Shown in pieces: positions 47,108 through 56,985 of a stretch of 64,000 nt of DNA. The stretch covers positions 186,001 to 250,000 of the forward strand of contig JAHBXW010000006.1 in NCBI GenBank assembly GCA_019636235.1. The letters run 5' to 3'. Position 1 is the first letter of the stretch. Each line of letters opens with the position of its first letter. The notes below the pieces were generated by a model. That model made no database searches. It was not told the origin of the DNA and worked only from the letters and a program-made list of their open reading frames with translations. The DNA is from Planctomyces sp. (GTDB lineage Bacteria; Planctomycetota; Planctomycetia; Planctomycetales; Planctomycetaceae). The position numbers were made by a program, and so were the translations under genes.

Positions 47108-50100
47108 TCAGGGGGCGACCGTCAACGTGATGGGAATCTCGACGATCGCCTCTCCGTTCATCTCGCAGCGGGCACGGACGGCGATCAATTTGTGCTCGCC
47201 TTCCGGCGCATCGGCCGCCGCCGTGATGCGCAGCAAGCCTTCCTTTTCGTCCGCCGTGATGTCGACGGGCTCGGCCGACAATCCCGTCAATCCCGGCGGC
47301 AGCGCCAGCGACAGCGTCACCGGGCCGGCGAAACCGTTCTGTCGCGTCACGGTCGCCTTGACCTCCAGAGACTCGCCCCGCTTGATCGTTCCGCCGCTCG
47401 CCGACAGCTTCACCGGCGCCGGCTTGACGACGATGACAATCGGCGGACTGTTGGGATTGAAATTCAGCGGCTTGGGCTGCGACGCCTGATTGGCCTGGTT
47501 GAACCGTTCTTCCGCCTGAGCGCGGCTCTGCTCGGCGGCGGTCGCTTTGGCCTGTTCGGCCTGCTCAGCCTGTTCGGCGGCGATTCGCGCTTCCTCCGCG
47601 GCCTTGCGGGCCGCCTCCGCATCCGTCCGCACCTGTTCCGCCCTGCTCGCCGCGACGTCGGCATCCGCGACGGCCTGTGCGGCGGTCGCCAGCGCGGCGG
47701 CGGCCTCTTCGGCACGCTGGCGGGCGGCGGCGGCCGTTTCCTTCGCCGATGTCTCGGCCTGTTCAGCGGCGGCGAGGGCCTGCTGAAGTTCCGAGTTGCC
47801 GCTGTCGGCTTCCAGGGCCGTCTGTGCGGCGACGCGGGCCTCTTCGGCCAGACGCGCTGCCTCCGTTTCGGTTGCGGCCTGCGCCGCGGCGGCGTCGGCC
47901 GCTTCCTGCGCCTGCTGGTGCTGCACTGCGGCGCTGGCGGCGGCATCCTTCGCGGCGACCGCGGCCTGTTCCGCCTGAGTCAGCGCTTCGGCCGCCTGCG
48001 TCGCAGCCTGCGTCGCCTCGTTCTTGGTTTGAGTCGCCTTCTCGGCGGCGGCCTTCTCCATCTGGGCCGTCGCGGTCAGTTCGTCCAGCGTCGCCTTGGC
48101 CCGGTCCGTCCGCTCCGGGTTGCGACGATACTGCACCTGCCCCTGCCCGGTGAGCAGCAGCGCGTACGCATCGGGGGGCGAGTTCTCTTTCACGAACAGC
48201 GACAGCAGATAGTCCTGCTGATTCGGCTCGAACTTGAAGTTCTGACCGTCGATGTTCGCGTTGTTCGGACGGCCGTTGATGACGACCTGCACTTCGGCGT
48301 CGAAGCCGCCCCGCCGCTCGATGGTCACGGGGACGAACACATATCGCCCCTGATGGACCTCGATCGGCCGGACATCGTGCCGCAACTGATACAGCGCGGC
48401 CTCCTGCATCATGGCGACGGGAAACTCGCGGGACAGCCGCGTGAAGGCCGGCTGGTTGTTCTGCGTGCTCCAGACGATCGTCGCGAACCGCGCGGGGCGG
48501 TCCAGTCGCCGGGCGGCGGTGTCCGCGGCAGCGCGGGCCTCTTCCGCGGCCGTCCGCAACGGCGCGAGCCCCGCCTCCGCCTCCTGCAGAGCGGCCAGAG
48601 CTGTCTTTTGAGCTGCCTGAGCCGTCTCCAGCCGCTGTTGCGCGTCCGCGACCTGGTTCCGCAGCTCAGCGTTTTCCGGATCGGCGCCGCTCGTCTTGAG
48701 CGCCGCGGCCGTCTGCTCGACAGCCTGCTGCAGTTCGCTCGTCGCGCTTTCCGCGGCGGCGCGCTGGTTGGCGACGGGCTGCTGCGCCGTAGCGAGCGCT
48801 GCAGCAGCGGCCTGCGCCGCCTGATCAAGTCCGGCGTCGCGGAGCATGGCACGGCCGACGATGCGGATGCCGCTCAAATCGTCCGCCGTATCGGCGGTCG
48901 TTGTGAACACGAACGGCGCGCCCGGCTGGTTCGGTCCGATCACCGTGCCCAGGCACGACACGCCCTCGGGCAGTCCCTCGGCGGCGACCTCGATCGTCCC
49001 GTTGAATCCCTCCCGGCGGAAGGCCAGCACCTGCAAGGTGAACGTGTCCCCCTTGCGGAACGTCGGCGGCGCCGCCTGCCCCGGTCCCAGTTGAACCGGT
49101 GTGACGACCAACCGGAAATCGGGCTGTTCTTTCTGAATCGTCAGTCGGTAGACGCGGCTGGGATCGCCGGTGCTGGCGCCGTACCGGTCCTGCAGGATGA
49201 TGCGGCAGCGTCCGTCCGAGGGGGCCACGTATCGAAACGCGGCGTCGTCCGACTGCGAGTCGAATCCGTTGGGCAGCAGGTTGACGCCGATGTCGTCCTG
49301 CGCGGCCAGCCGGTTGACGGCCTGCTTGCCCTCGCCATCGACGGTCAGGTGCTCCACGATCAACAGAGGGTCGATGTCGCGTCCCAGCCGCTGCGCGAAG
49401 ACTTCAATCCACCAGGCGTCGCCCTGTTTGACGTCGAACTCATAGGCATCGATGTCGCCGCGCTCCTGGAACTGGCCCCCCAGGTCGCAGGGGACGGAAA
49501 TCGTCTGCGGGGCGGAGACGTCGTTCGGCTCGACCTCCACCGTCGCCGGCGTCGAACCGATCTGCAGCCGCACCGGATTGCTGACAGACGTGGGAGTCTG
49601 CAGCCGCCAGGTGAAGGCGTCGGTGCCGGCCTCGACCGGGGACACGCGGCCATCGACGTCGATCGCGCCGGACTCCGCGGGAATCGGGATCTGCACATCG
49701 AGCCGTTCCAGCCGCGCGGCGCCGAGCCGCTGTTCGGTCAGTTGGCCGCCGGGAAGGTTGAATCCGTAGAGCGCGACGGGCGCGGTCGTGCCGGCCGGCC
49801 CGGCCGGAGGCAGTGCGAAGGCGATCTGCGGGCCGTCATGCACCTCGAGCCGGTAGAAGTGATCCGCTCCGCCGCGATACGCCTGATCGAACACCTTGAC
49901 GACATACTGGCCCGCGACCGGGACATCGAACACCAGCGTCGCGTCCTGCGAGCGACCCGGACGGGCGTGCGCCAACTTGCGGCCCTCGGCGTTGAACACC
50001 TCCAGCACGGGACGCAGCCGCGAATCGATCCGCGCGGCAAGGCAGTCGATGACGATCCGCTGCCCCTCGCGGGCCTCGAACCGGTAGCAGTCGACATCGG

Positions 50101-50635
50101 TCGCCGGTTCGATGGCGGCATTCACCGTGCGGCCGACTTCGACGGCCGTCGCTTCGGCTGGCTGGTTATTGGGCTCGACTTCGAGCAGTTCGGGCCGGAC
50201 GCCGACGCTGAACATCCGCGGCGTGCTGCGTCCGAAATAGCCGATCGCATAGGCCTCGTACTGCCCGGGCGGGACATCCGGAGCGATCGTGACGATGAAG
50301 GCGTTGTTGGCGGCCTGCGGGGGCGGTCCGCCGGCGTTGCGCCGACCGCCGCCGCCAGGGCGACGTCGACGTCCCTCGCGATTGCCCGCGGGGGGCCGGG
50401 GGGCGTCCGCGGCAGGCGCGAGTTCAGCGCTGATCCCCGGATGGCTGAACTCCAGCTCGGCGATCTCCTCGAGGTCATCGCCACCCGTGATACGGACGTT
50501 GACCGTCGTGCCGGCCTGGCCGCCCGGCGGCGAGAGCGAACCGAGTCGGGTATATGGGAGCTGCGCGTCCGATCGGCTCGGAATCAGCGGCAGCAAAAGG
50601 CAGCAGCACAGCGCAACGCGTCGAAGGCGAGGCAT
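47108..50635 (-). CDS. Large secreted PPC-domain protein with two coiled-coil inserts
   Basis: 1175 residues with a signal peptide (MPRLRRVALCCCLLLPLIPSRSDAQ). A first beta domain contains a basic Gly/Arg loop (GRRRRPGGGGRRNAGGPP). Then come pre-peptidase C-terminal-like (PPC) domains: VEPNNQPAEATAVEVG with DVDCYRFEAREGQRIVID, and a second with VEPNDVSAPQTISVPCDL and DIDAYEFDVKQGDAWWIE. Ig-like beta domains follow. Two Ala/Glu/Gln-rich coiled coils interrupt them, about 600-700 and 830-1050. The last domain is another Ig-like sandwich. There is no enzyme motif. It is probably a surface or periplasmic adhesin/scaffold, first gene of a pair with the cytochrome/WD40 protein. Confidence 0.85.
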   Translation of the reverse strand: MPRLRRVALCCCLLLPLIPSRSDAQLPYTRLGSLSPPGGQAGTTVNVRITGGDDLEEIAELEFSHPGISAELAPAADAPRPPAGNREGRRRRPGGGGRRNAGGPPPQAANNAFIVTIAPDVPPGQYEAYAIGYFGRSTPRMFSVGVRPELLEVEPNNQPAEATAVEVGRTVNAAIEPATDVDCYRFEAREGQRIVIDCLAARIDSRLRPVLEVFNAEGRKLAHARPGRSQDATLVFDVPVAGQYVVKVFDQAYRGGADHFYRLEVHDGPQIAFALPPAGPAGTTAPVALYGFNLPGGQLTEQRLGAARLERLDVQIPIPAESGAIDVDGRVSPVEAGTDAFTWRLQTPTSVSNPVRLQIGSTPATVEVEPNDVSAPQTISVPCDLGGQFQERGDIDAYEFDVKQGDAWWIEVFAQRLGRDIDPLLIVEHLTVDGEGKQAVNRLAAQDDIGVNLLPNGFDSQSDDAAFRYVAPSDGRCRIILQDRYGASTGDPSRVYRLTIQKEQPDFRLVVTPVQLGPGQAAPPTFRKGDTFTLQVLAFRREGFNGTIEVAAEGLPEGVSCLGTVIGPNQPGAPFVFTTTADTADDLSGIRIVGRAMLRDAGLDQAAQAAAAALATAQQPVANQRAAAESATSELQQAVEQTAAALKTSGADPENAELRNQVADAQQRLETAQAAQKTALAALQEAEAGLAPLRTAAEEARAAADTAARRLDRPARFATIVWSTQNNQPAFTRLSREFPVAMMQEAALYQLRHDVRPIEVHQGRYVFVPVTIERRGGFDAEVQVVINGRPNNANIDGQNFKFEPNQQDYLLSLFVKENSPPDAYALLLTGQGQVQYRRNPERTDRAKATLDELTATAQMEKAAAEKATQTKNEATQAATQAAEALTQAEQAAVAAKDAAASAAVQHQQAQEAADAAAAQAATETEAARLAEEARVAAQTALEADSGNSELQQALAAAEQAETSAKETAAAARQRAEEAAAALATAAQAVADADVAASRAEQVRTDAEAARKAAEEARIAAEQAEQAEQAKATAAEQSRAQAEERFNQANQASQPKPLNFNPNSPPIVIVVKPAPVKLSASGGTIKRGESLEVKATVTRQNGFAGPVTLSLALPPGLTGLSAEPVDITADEKEGLLRITAAADAPEGEHKLIAVRARCEMNGEAIVEIPITLTVAP

Positions 50636-50982
50636 GATCGAACGTGGCTAAGGCTGTGGGAACGGTCGGGGGCGGTCGGACCGGGCAGCGGCCGCTCCGT
50701 CGCACCGCCGGTCAGGTGGGCAATTCTGGTGGGATGCCTTAAGTATGACCGAGTGTTGATACGAAACTCAATCTTCCGGGCAGGGAGAACTGGCGGCCAC
50801 GGCGCAGCGAACCCCACTTCGGCATCGAATCCGCCCGGCGCGCGCCTGTCGATTCAGGCGCCCCGCCGGTCGCTGAAAGACGTGGTTCAGCCTGCCCTGG
50901 ACCGATATACTGCGGCTTTGGCCGAGTGCCGCCTGAAGTCCGGCCATACCGCTTTCGCCACCAGGACCAGGGGCTGTCGAGC
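50636..50982. promoter_or_regulatory. Divergent promoter region between two giant genes
   Basis: 347 non-coding bases, locally less GC-rich near 50730-50775. For the minus gene, a possible -35 TTGAGT (50771-50766) and -10 CATACT (50747-50742) stand 18 bases apart, about 107 bases before the start. The match is only moderate. Nothing comparable was found for the plus gene. Confidence 0.25.
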
Positions 50983-53900
50983 ATGTCATCCGGGCGAACG
51001 TCGTGGCGCGACAGCCGGCTCCGTCAGCCGGAGCACGTCAGCGAACAGAAGCGCCGCCGAAAATGGGGCGTCACGCTGCTGTTGATCGCCTGCGTGGCGC
51101 TGTTTGTCTGGCTGGTGTTTCCGAAGTCGATTCCCGATCCGCCTCGGACGGTGCTGATCGCCGGCGTGATCCCGCGGACGAACTGGGCGGCGGTTGCCGA
51201 GCTCCCCTATCCCGAGCTGCGGCTGCCGGATGACCGCAAGTCGCTGGACTCCCGGCCGTTGCCCGGCAGCGAATCCAGCAGCCTGAGAAACATCGCCGAG
51301 GCGTTTCCGTCCCTCGGAGCGAACGATGATCCGCCGGCGGCGGCCATCGTCTTGCTCCGCGCCGAGGGCGTGTCCTGGGGCGGCCGGGCGTGGCTGCTGG
51401 GCAGCGACTTTTCCCGGCCTGACCGTGCCCCGGGCGGCGGGCTGGCCGGCGCGGCCGCCTTTCGCGACATCCTGCAGGGCGTCGCACAAAGCCCCGCGCA
51501 GACCAAACTGCTGATCTGCGATTACGGACGCACCAGCCATCTGGCGGACCTGGGCCTGTTCCGCAACGCCTTCGCCGAACTTGTCGAGCAGGACGTCAAA
51601 GCGCTCGACGCGCCCGGCAGCGACTCCGTGTTCGTGCTGCTGTCCCATGGCCCGCACGAACTCAGCCAGCTTCAGCACGCGCGGCGAGGCACCGTGTTCC
51701 TGAACGCGGTCACGGATGCGCTCGCCCGGCCCTGGGAGTTCCTGCCCAAGGGCGTGCAGCCCGGCGCGCCCGCACAACTGACGCTGCCCATGCTCCTGGC
51801 CGTCGTCGAGGGGCGCTGCGCCCTGCACTGCCGCGACGATCTGTCGCAAACGCCGCGGTTGCTGCAAGGGGGCAAGGGGCGCGTCGAGGCCCCGGATCTG
51901 ACCGATCGCGACCTGCTGCTGCTGGCGACGACGGCCCCGAAGCCCGAGCCCGCAGCCGCGGACGAGTCGGGCGAAACCCCCGGCGAGTCCACGCCGAAGG
52001 CGGCGGCCGCCAGGCCGCCGATGCCTGGCGACCGGCCACCCGTGATGGCGGCCGGACTGTTCCAACCGGGCCTCCCCCAGGCGTCGCCCATGGCGAGAAG
52101 CCCCCACGCGCCGCGGGGCGCACCGACGGATCGGCAGCTCGCTCAAGAATTGCCGAATCGAACGGAGCGAGCGGATCGCCCGCCTGCCGCGCCCGACGAC
52201 GCGGCCGCTCCGGGCGACAGCGAGCCGTCCGGCGGTCCGCCATCGACGACGCCCGCTTCATCAGCCAGGCCGCCGTCCGCGAATGGAGGCGAACCGAGAA
52301 TCCACGTCGGCGCGCCCGAGCTGTCGGTCGCACTTGACCCCGGAGCGCAGGCCTCGCTGGAAGCGTGGGAAGCGTACGAGTCGCTGCGCCGCGCGGACGG
52401 CGAGTTCTTCTGGTCTCCGGTCGATTTTTCGCCGACGGCCTATCGGGACGTGGGCCGCGAACTGTGCCGGTTGGACCTGCGGCTGTGGGCCGCGCGGGGC
52501 GCCGCCTCGCAGGAAAGCATCATCAGGGACCTGCAGGCGGCGGCGGAGTCGTTGCGCTCGCTGCGGGAGCGCATCCGCAGCGGAGCGGCGGACGTCGGCG
52601 GCTCGGCGGGCGACGTCACGCAGGAGCGCATTCGCAGTTCGCTGGTCCGTATGAATCAGGACTGGGGTCGGTTTCAGACGGCGGACGGCGCCAGCCGCGG
52701 CGCGCTCGAAACCGAGTTCGCGAAGCTGCCGGCAGCGGACTCGACCTGGGCGCGCGGTCAGGACGTCTTCGCGGCGCTGCCCGTGTGCGTGGAATGGTTC
52801 GAAGCGGTCAGTCTGACCCGCCGCAGCGACAGCGATTTTGCCGTCCTCAACAATCTCATCTCCCGCTGCGACGACGTCCGCTGGGATGTCTGGACGTCCT
52901 CGGAAGGCCTCACAGATGCCGAGCGGAAGGCGTTCGCCGAATCCGTCGATCGCTGCGTGCGGGAGCTGCAGGACCTGCGGCGACGGCTGCAGCAGGAAGC
53001 CCGGCAATTGCTGACGTCCCTGCCCGAAAACTCGCCCCCGGATGTCGTATCGTGCCGGACGGCCGAAGTGCTGCTGTCGACGCCGCTGCTCGAACCGCGG
53101 CAACGCGGCGAGCTGCTGAATCGGCTGCTGCGCAGCGAGCCGGAACCGGAAGAGGCGGCGCTGCCGTCCGGGGCCAGCCGGGCCGCGGCTTCGGATGCGT
53201 GGCGGGAGACCCGGGCGCGGGAGCGCGCTGAGATGCGGTCGCGGCTGATCTCGCTGGACACGGGGCTCGAGCCCCTGGCCGTTGGATCGCTGGAGGAGTT
53301 CGGCGACGCCTATCTGGGGCAACTCCGCGACGCGGCGGACGGACTGCGGAATCTCACTCCCTCGGAACGGCACATCGCGACGTTGTTGATCGACTTCCCA
53401 ACGGCGGAAGCCCAGTTTCCGGTCGTGTCGGTGCAGCGGCCGCCAGAACCGGAACGGCTGGAACTGACTCTCGTCGGGGAGGGCGATGTCATGCTGTCCC
53501 CTCCAGGGGGCGACCCCGAGCGGGCCTGGCGAACGTTGACGTTCCAGCTCGCTCGAAGCGGGCCCCTGCCGCGCGAGGTGCGCCTCGCCGTCGAGCCCTT
53601 TGCGGGCCTGGGCGCGGAACTCGAGGGGCACGACCCGGGCGATCCGCTGCGGCGGACGATCCCCGCGGAAGGCCCGGTCCCCGCGGAGTTCACCGTCCGG
53701 CTGCGGGCGAATCGCCTGGAGACGGTCTGGCGCGCGAAGGAACTGCGGGTCACCGCGCAGTGCGGCATATTGCGCCGCGAGCAGACCATCGGCGTGCATC
53801 TGCCGACCGCCAACACGCTGCGGCTGGCGACGCGGGATGCGGGCCGAATTCCCGAGTCGACCGGGCTCCGAGCTTATCCCAGCGGACGCACGCCCCTGGG

Positions 53901-55743
53901 GCTGGCCGTCATCAATGATGCGGGCCGGCCGCTGCGGCTGGAGCTGGTTCTGCTCCGCTCGCCCGAGCCGCTGTCGCGTCGTGAAACGCCCGAATGGAAC
54001 GCGCTCAGGGACCGTCTGATTCATCGCGAGACCGGCCGGCTGACAGCCGACGGACTGGACCTGCGTCTGCTGGCGGGCACGGCCGACTTGGCCGTCGGCG
54101 AGGACGAGCAGCCGTTGACGTTCGCGCCCCCCGTCGCCGAGGCGGCCCCGGACGCCGCCGCGGGAGGAGCCGCCGCGACGCTCCCCGCCGCGCTTGCTCC
54201 CACGGATGTCTCCCACGGACTCATCTGCGTCGTGCGCGAAGTCGACCCGCCCGCCGGCGTCGCGCCCGTGCTGCAGGTCTTCCGTCTGCCGATCCGGCCT
54301 CTGCATCCCGCGGAATATCTCGAGGCCCGGGCCAGCTACGACCCCGCGAAGCAGCGCATCGCAGTGCACGTGACGCGCAAACATCCCGAGGACCGGCGGC
54401 CGATCAAACTGCAGATCAGCAATGCGCAGGAGTTCCGCGGCGCGGTGGCCAGCGAGGGTGATCTCGAGGACAAATCTCCCGACTTGTACGTCTCCGTGCC
54501 GGAGGACGGACTGCGTCGACGGGTGGAGGTCGGCGTCGACGGCTACCCCCGGGCGTTTGTCTTCCAGATGGAATGCCGCGGCGAGCAGACCCGAGAGTAC
54601 GATCGCGGCCATTTCGACATCCGCATCCGGCGGCTGAGCGTCGAGGGCCGCCCCTGGGCGTTCGAAGCGCAGGGCGGACGCTGGTTGCCAGTGAAGAACC
54701 CGCGCCTGCCGATGGGCGAGCCGGTGGCCGATGAACGAATGCTGGTCTCTCCACAGGGGCTGGAGTTCGCGCCGTTTCGGGCGCCGGTCGACGTGCCGCT
54801 GATCGTGGACCTGATGGCGGACGTGCCTGCCGCGGTCGAGGCGGAAATTGTCCTCGGCGGCCCGGGGTTGAACGATCAGACATTCCCGACCGACCGCCAG
54901 CGGACGATCGAGCTGAGCCTCGCGGGAGAGCAGCTCGCGCTGAACTGCGCGCTTTCCGACTGGGCGCCGCGGATCACACTGGTTGGCCGGGTGAACCACG
55001 AAACGGAGCTGGTGGCGACGCTGAAGTTCATCGACGCCGACCGCCAGTTGCAGGAGCGGACGTTCTCCGCGGCGGTGCGGTTGGACGGCGAGGCGCCGGT
55101 GATCGACGGGACCTGGCTGTCGGACGCGGACGGCCGGCGGCAACTGTCGCAGACGCCCGCGGAGTCGGAGGCCCCGGTTTTCGCCTGGGCGGAAGTGCAC
55201 GATCCAGGGCCCGGCGATGCGGGGATCGCAGAGGTTCAGTTTCAGATCGGCGAGCTGCCGCCAATCGCGGGAGAGCTGCGCCGGCGGCCGGCCGGATCGG
55301 TCAGCGACCGGCAATTGTGGGCCGTGAACGTCCGGCCGTTGCTGAAGGACCTGCCTGCGGGTCGGATGCAGCCGGTGGAGGTGACGGCGACCGATCGGCT
55401 GGGCCGGACGGCCGATCCGCGGGGCTTCCGATTCCTGCTGGCGGCCCCGGCGAAGCCAGCCATGGCGGAGACGCCGGCGGCGGGGGGCGTGATCCGCGGG
55501 AAGATGACATTCAATTCTCGACCGATGAAACTTTCCGTCGAGTTGCAGGGCGTCAATCCGCCGCGAAAGGTGAAAGCGGACAGCAGCGGCGCCTTCGAGT
55601 TCCGCGACGTGCCCCCCGGCACGTACACGTTGAAAGTCAAAGAGGCCGCGACCGGATTCACCTACACCGGCGAACTGGCTGGAGTGAAACCCGCGGCTGC
55701 CGGAGAAGCGCCCCAGGAGCACGAAATCGAACTCATGCGGTAG
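50983..55743 (+). CDS. Giant membrane-anchored protein of unknown function with C-terminal carboxypeptidase-regulatory-like domain
   Basis: 1586 residues from ATG 50983 (MSSGRTSWRD). One membrane helix at about 28-46 leaves a huge outer part. Residues about 55-320 look like an alpha/beta domain with AAIVLLRAEGVSWGGRAWLL and TKLLICDYGRTSHLADLGLF, then SVFVLLSHGPHELSQL; the strand-then-HG order recalls caspase-like (C14) folds, but the Cys position reads CDYG and is uncertain. A Pro/Ala-rich linker (about 340-440), a helical region and several beta domains follow. The end (GVIRGKMTFNSRPMKLSVEL, then FEFRDVPPGTYTLKV) is a carboxypeptidase-regulatory-like domain. I do not recognise the family as a whole. 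Confidence 0.75.
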   Translation: MSSGRTSWRDSRLRQPEHVSEQKRRRKWGVTLLLIACVALFVWLVFPKSIPDPPRTVLIAGVIPRTNWAAVAELPYPELRLPDDRKSLDSRPLPGSESSSLRNIAEAFPSLGANDDPPAAAIVLLRAEGVSWGGRAWLLGSDFSRPDRAPGGGLAGAAAFRDILQGVAQSPAQTKLLICDYGRTSHLADLGLFRNAFAELVEQDVKALDAPGSDSVFVLLSHGPHELSQLQHARRGTVFLNAVTDALARPWEFLPKGVQPGAPAQLTLPMLLAVVEGRCALHCRDDLSQTPRLLQGGKGRVEAPDLTDRDLLLLATTAPKPEPAAADESGETPGESTPKAAAARPPMPGDRPPVMAAGLFQPGLPQASPMARSPHAPRGAPTDRQLAQELPNRTERADRPPAAPDDAAAPGDSEPSGGPPSTTPASSARPPSANGGEPRIHVGAPELSVALDPGAQASLEAWEAYESLRRADGEFFWSPVDFSPTAYRDVGRELCRLDLRLWAARGAASQESIIRDLQAAAESLRSLRERIRSGAADVGGSAGDVTQERIRSSLVRMNQDWGRFQTADGASRGALETEFAKLPAADSTWARGQDVFAALPVCVEWFEAVSLTRRSDSDFAVLNNLISRCDDVRWDVWTSSEGLTDAERKAFAESVDRCVRELQDLRRRLQQEARQLLTSLPENSPPDVVSCRTAEVLLSTPLLEPRQRGELLNRLLRSEPEPEEAALPSGASRAAASDAWRETRARERAEMRSRLISLDTGLEPLAVGSLEEFGDAYLGQLRDAADGLRNLTPSERHIATLLIDFPTAEAQFPVVSVQRPPEPERLELTLVGEGDVMLSPPGGDPERAWRTLTFQLARSGPLPREVRLAVEPFAGLGAELEGHDPGDPLRRTIPAEGPVPAEFTVRLRANRLETVWRAKELRVTAQCGILRREQTIGVHLPTANTLRLATRDAGRIPESTGLRAYPSGRTPLGLAVINDAGRPLRLELVLLRSPEPLSRRETPEWNALRDRLIHRETGRLTADGLDLRLLAGTADLAVGEDEQPLTFAPPVAEAAPDAAAGGAAATLPAALAPTDVSHGLICVVREVDPPAGVAPVLQVFRLPIRPLHPAEYLEARASYDPAKQRIAVHVTRKHPEDRRPIKLQISNAQEFRGAVASEGDLEDKSPDLYVSVPEDGLRRRVEVGVDGYPRAFVFQMECRGEQTREYDRGHFDIRIRRLSVEGRPWAFEAQGGRWLPVKNPRLPMGEPVADERMLVSPQGLEFAPFRAPVDVPLIVDLMADVPAAVEAEIVLGGPGLNDQTFPTDRQRTIELSLAGEQLALNCALSDWAPRITLVGRVNHETELVATLKFIDADRQLQERTFSAAVRLDGEAPVIDGTWLSDADGRRQLSQTPAESEAPVFAWAEVHDPGPGDAGIAEVQFQIGELPPIAGELRRRPAGSVSDRQLWAVNVRPLLKDLPAGRMQPVEVTATDRLGRTADPRGFRFLLAAPAKPAMAETPAAGGVIRGKMTFNSRPMKLSVELQGVNPPRKVKADSSGAFEFRDVPPGTYTLKVKEAATGFTYTGELAGVKPAAAGEAPQEHEIELMR

Positions 55744-55818
55744 CGTAGCCAGGAAGACTCCCGATGAGCGCCGCCCCGGTTCAGTTTGAACTGGTCGTCC
55801 TTGAATTCAGCGACGACT

Positions 55819-55856
55819 CGCTCCATGTCGGAGTCACGGCCATGCTTCATGGAGCG
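55819..55856. other. Perfect 9-bp inverted repeat between convergent genes
   Basis: CGCTCCATG (55819-55827) and CATGGAGCG (55848-55856) with a 20-base loop lie in the 256-base gap between the giant protein (stop 55743) and lpxA (stop 56000). There is no T-tract. It may terminate both transcripts. Confidence 0.4.
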
Positions 55857-55999
55857 TCAGGGCCACCGGCAACAGTGGGCGACATCCTCTCCACGCGGGA
55901 AATGAAGAACATGTCGATCGAGCGTTGTCGCCGGCGGTTCTCAGCGACGTTCCGTGTGCGGCCCTTTGTCGGTCTCTGCCCAATGCACGCGCAGGTTGC

Positions 56000-56785
56000 T
56001 CAGCGTCCGCCGCGGGATGCGGCGCAGATGCCGCGCGACGAGGTCTCGGCCAGGAACTCGATCAGCGGCGCGACCGCGTCCGTCCGGCACTCGCTGCGCA
56101 GCACCTCGACAATCTGCGCCGAGGCGATGCCCGAGCGGTACAGCAGCTTGAAGGCCGTCTTGATGTCCTCGCGCTGCTCGGCGGTGTACCCGGCGCGCTT
56201 CAGCCCCACGAGGTTGAGGCCCACGACGCGGCCCCGGTGATCGGTCATCGCAAACGGAGGCACGTCCTGCACGACGGCGCTGACCCCGGCGACCATCGAC
56301 ATGAAGCCAATCCGCGTGAACTGATGCACGGCCGTGTTGCCCGAGACGACCGCCTTGTCGCCGATCCGCACATGGCCGCCCAGCAGCGACCCGCTGATCA
56401 GCGTGACGTCGTTGCCCAGGACGCAGTTGTGCCCGACGTGTGCGTTCGTCATCAGGAAGCAGCGTTCGCCGATGATGGTCGCGTTGCCTTCGCCCGTCGC
56501 GCGGTGCACGGTGGCGCCTTCCCGCAGGATCGAGCCCGCGCCGATGACGCAGCGGGTGTTCTCCCCCGCGAACCTGCGGTCCTGTGGAATGTCTCCAATG
56601 GCGACATGCGAGTGAATCCGGCAGTCGGGCCCGACCTCGACCGAGCCGGTCAGCCGGGTGAACGGCTCGATGACGCAGCCGGCGCCGACCGTGACGGGGC
56701 CGTCGATGACGACATACGAGGCGATCTGGGCGGATGAGTGAATGTCCGCCTGGGGGTCGACGACCGCGGTCGCATGGATGGGCAT
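56000..56785 (-). CDS. lpxA: Acyl-ACP--UDP-N-acetylglucosamine O-acyltransferase
   Basis: 261 residues, the normal LpxA length. It opens IHATAVVDPQADIHSSAQI and continues in left-handed beta-helix hexapeptides (VIDGPVTVGAGCVIEPF, IGDIPQDRRFAGENTRCVIG). The catalytic block NAHVGHNCVLGN holds His116 and His119, the latter matching the catalytic His125 of E. coli. The helical C-terminus (GLKRAGYTAEQREDIKTAFK) is complete. It attaches a hydroxyacyl chain to UDP-GlcNAc, the first step of lipid A synthesis. No lpxB, D or fabZ gene is adjacent, unlike the proteobacterial cluster. It is divergent from the tRNA nucleotidyltransferase gene. Confidence 0.95.
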   Translation of the reverse strand: MPIHATAVVDPQADIHSSAQIASYVVIDGPVTVGAGCVIEPFTRLTGSVEVGPDCRIHSHVAIGDIPQDRRFAGENTRCVIGAGSILREGATVHRATGEGNATIIGERCFLMTNAHVGHNCVLGNDVTLISGSLLGGHVRIGDKAVVSGNTAVHQFTRIGFMSMVAGVSAVVQDVPPFAMTDHRGRVVGLNLVGLKRAGYTAEQREDIKTAFKLLYRSGIASAQIVEVLRSECRTDAVAPLIEFLAETSSRGICAASRGGR

Positions 56786-56985
56786 GGGATGCTCGGAGGA
56801 AGGTGGCCGGAGAATAGCACCCGGTCAACGAGCGGGGGTAGATGAAGATGAAGTCGAGTTCAGGAAGTGCGGCGTTGTGAACGGACTTCATTTCGGGGCA
56901 TGGGTTTGCGAAGATCGGCGTCGCTCGCGGGACGGGTGTCGCAGCCGCGCGACTCCGTCGTGGTCCGGCGACACGCACGAGTGTC

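Noticed and set aside
55764-56240. Plus-strand open frame starting MSAAPVQFELVVLEF
   Set aside because: Only the first 40 or so residues look protein-like; the rest lies antisense over lpxA, and its composition there is that of a shadow. A minus-strand frame over the same start (55662-55850) is equally unsupported.
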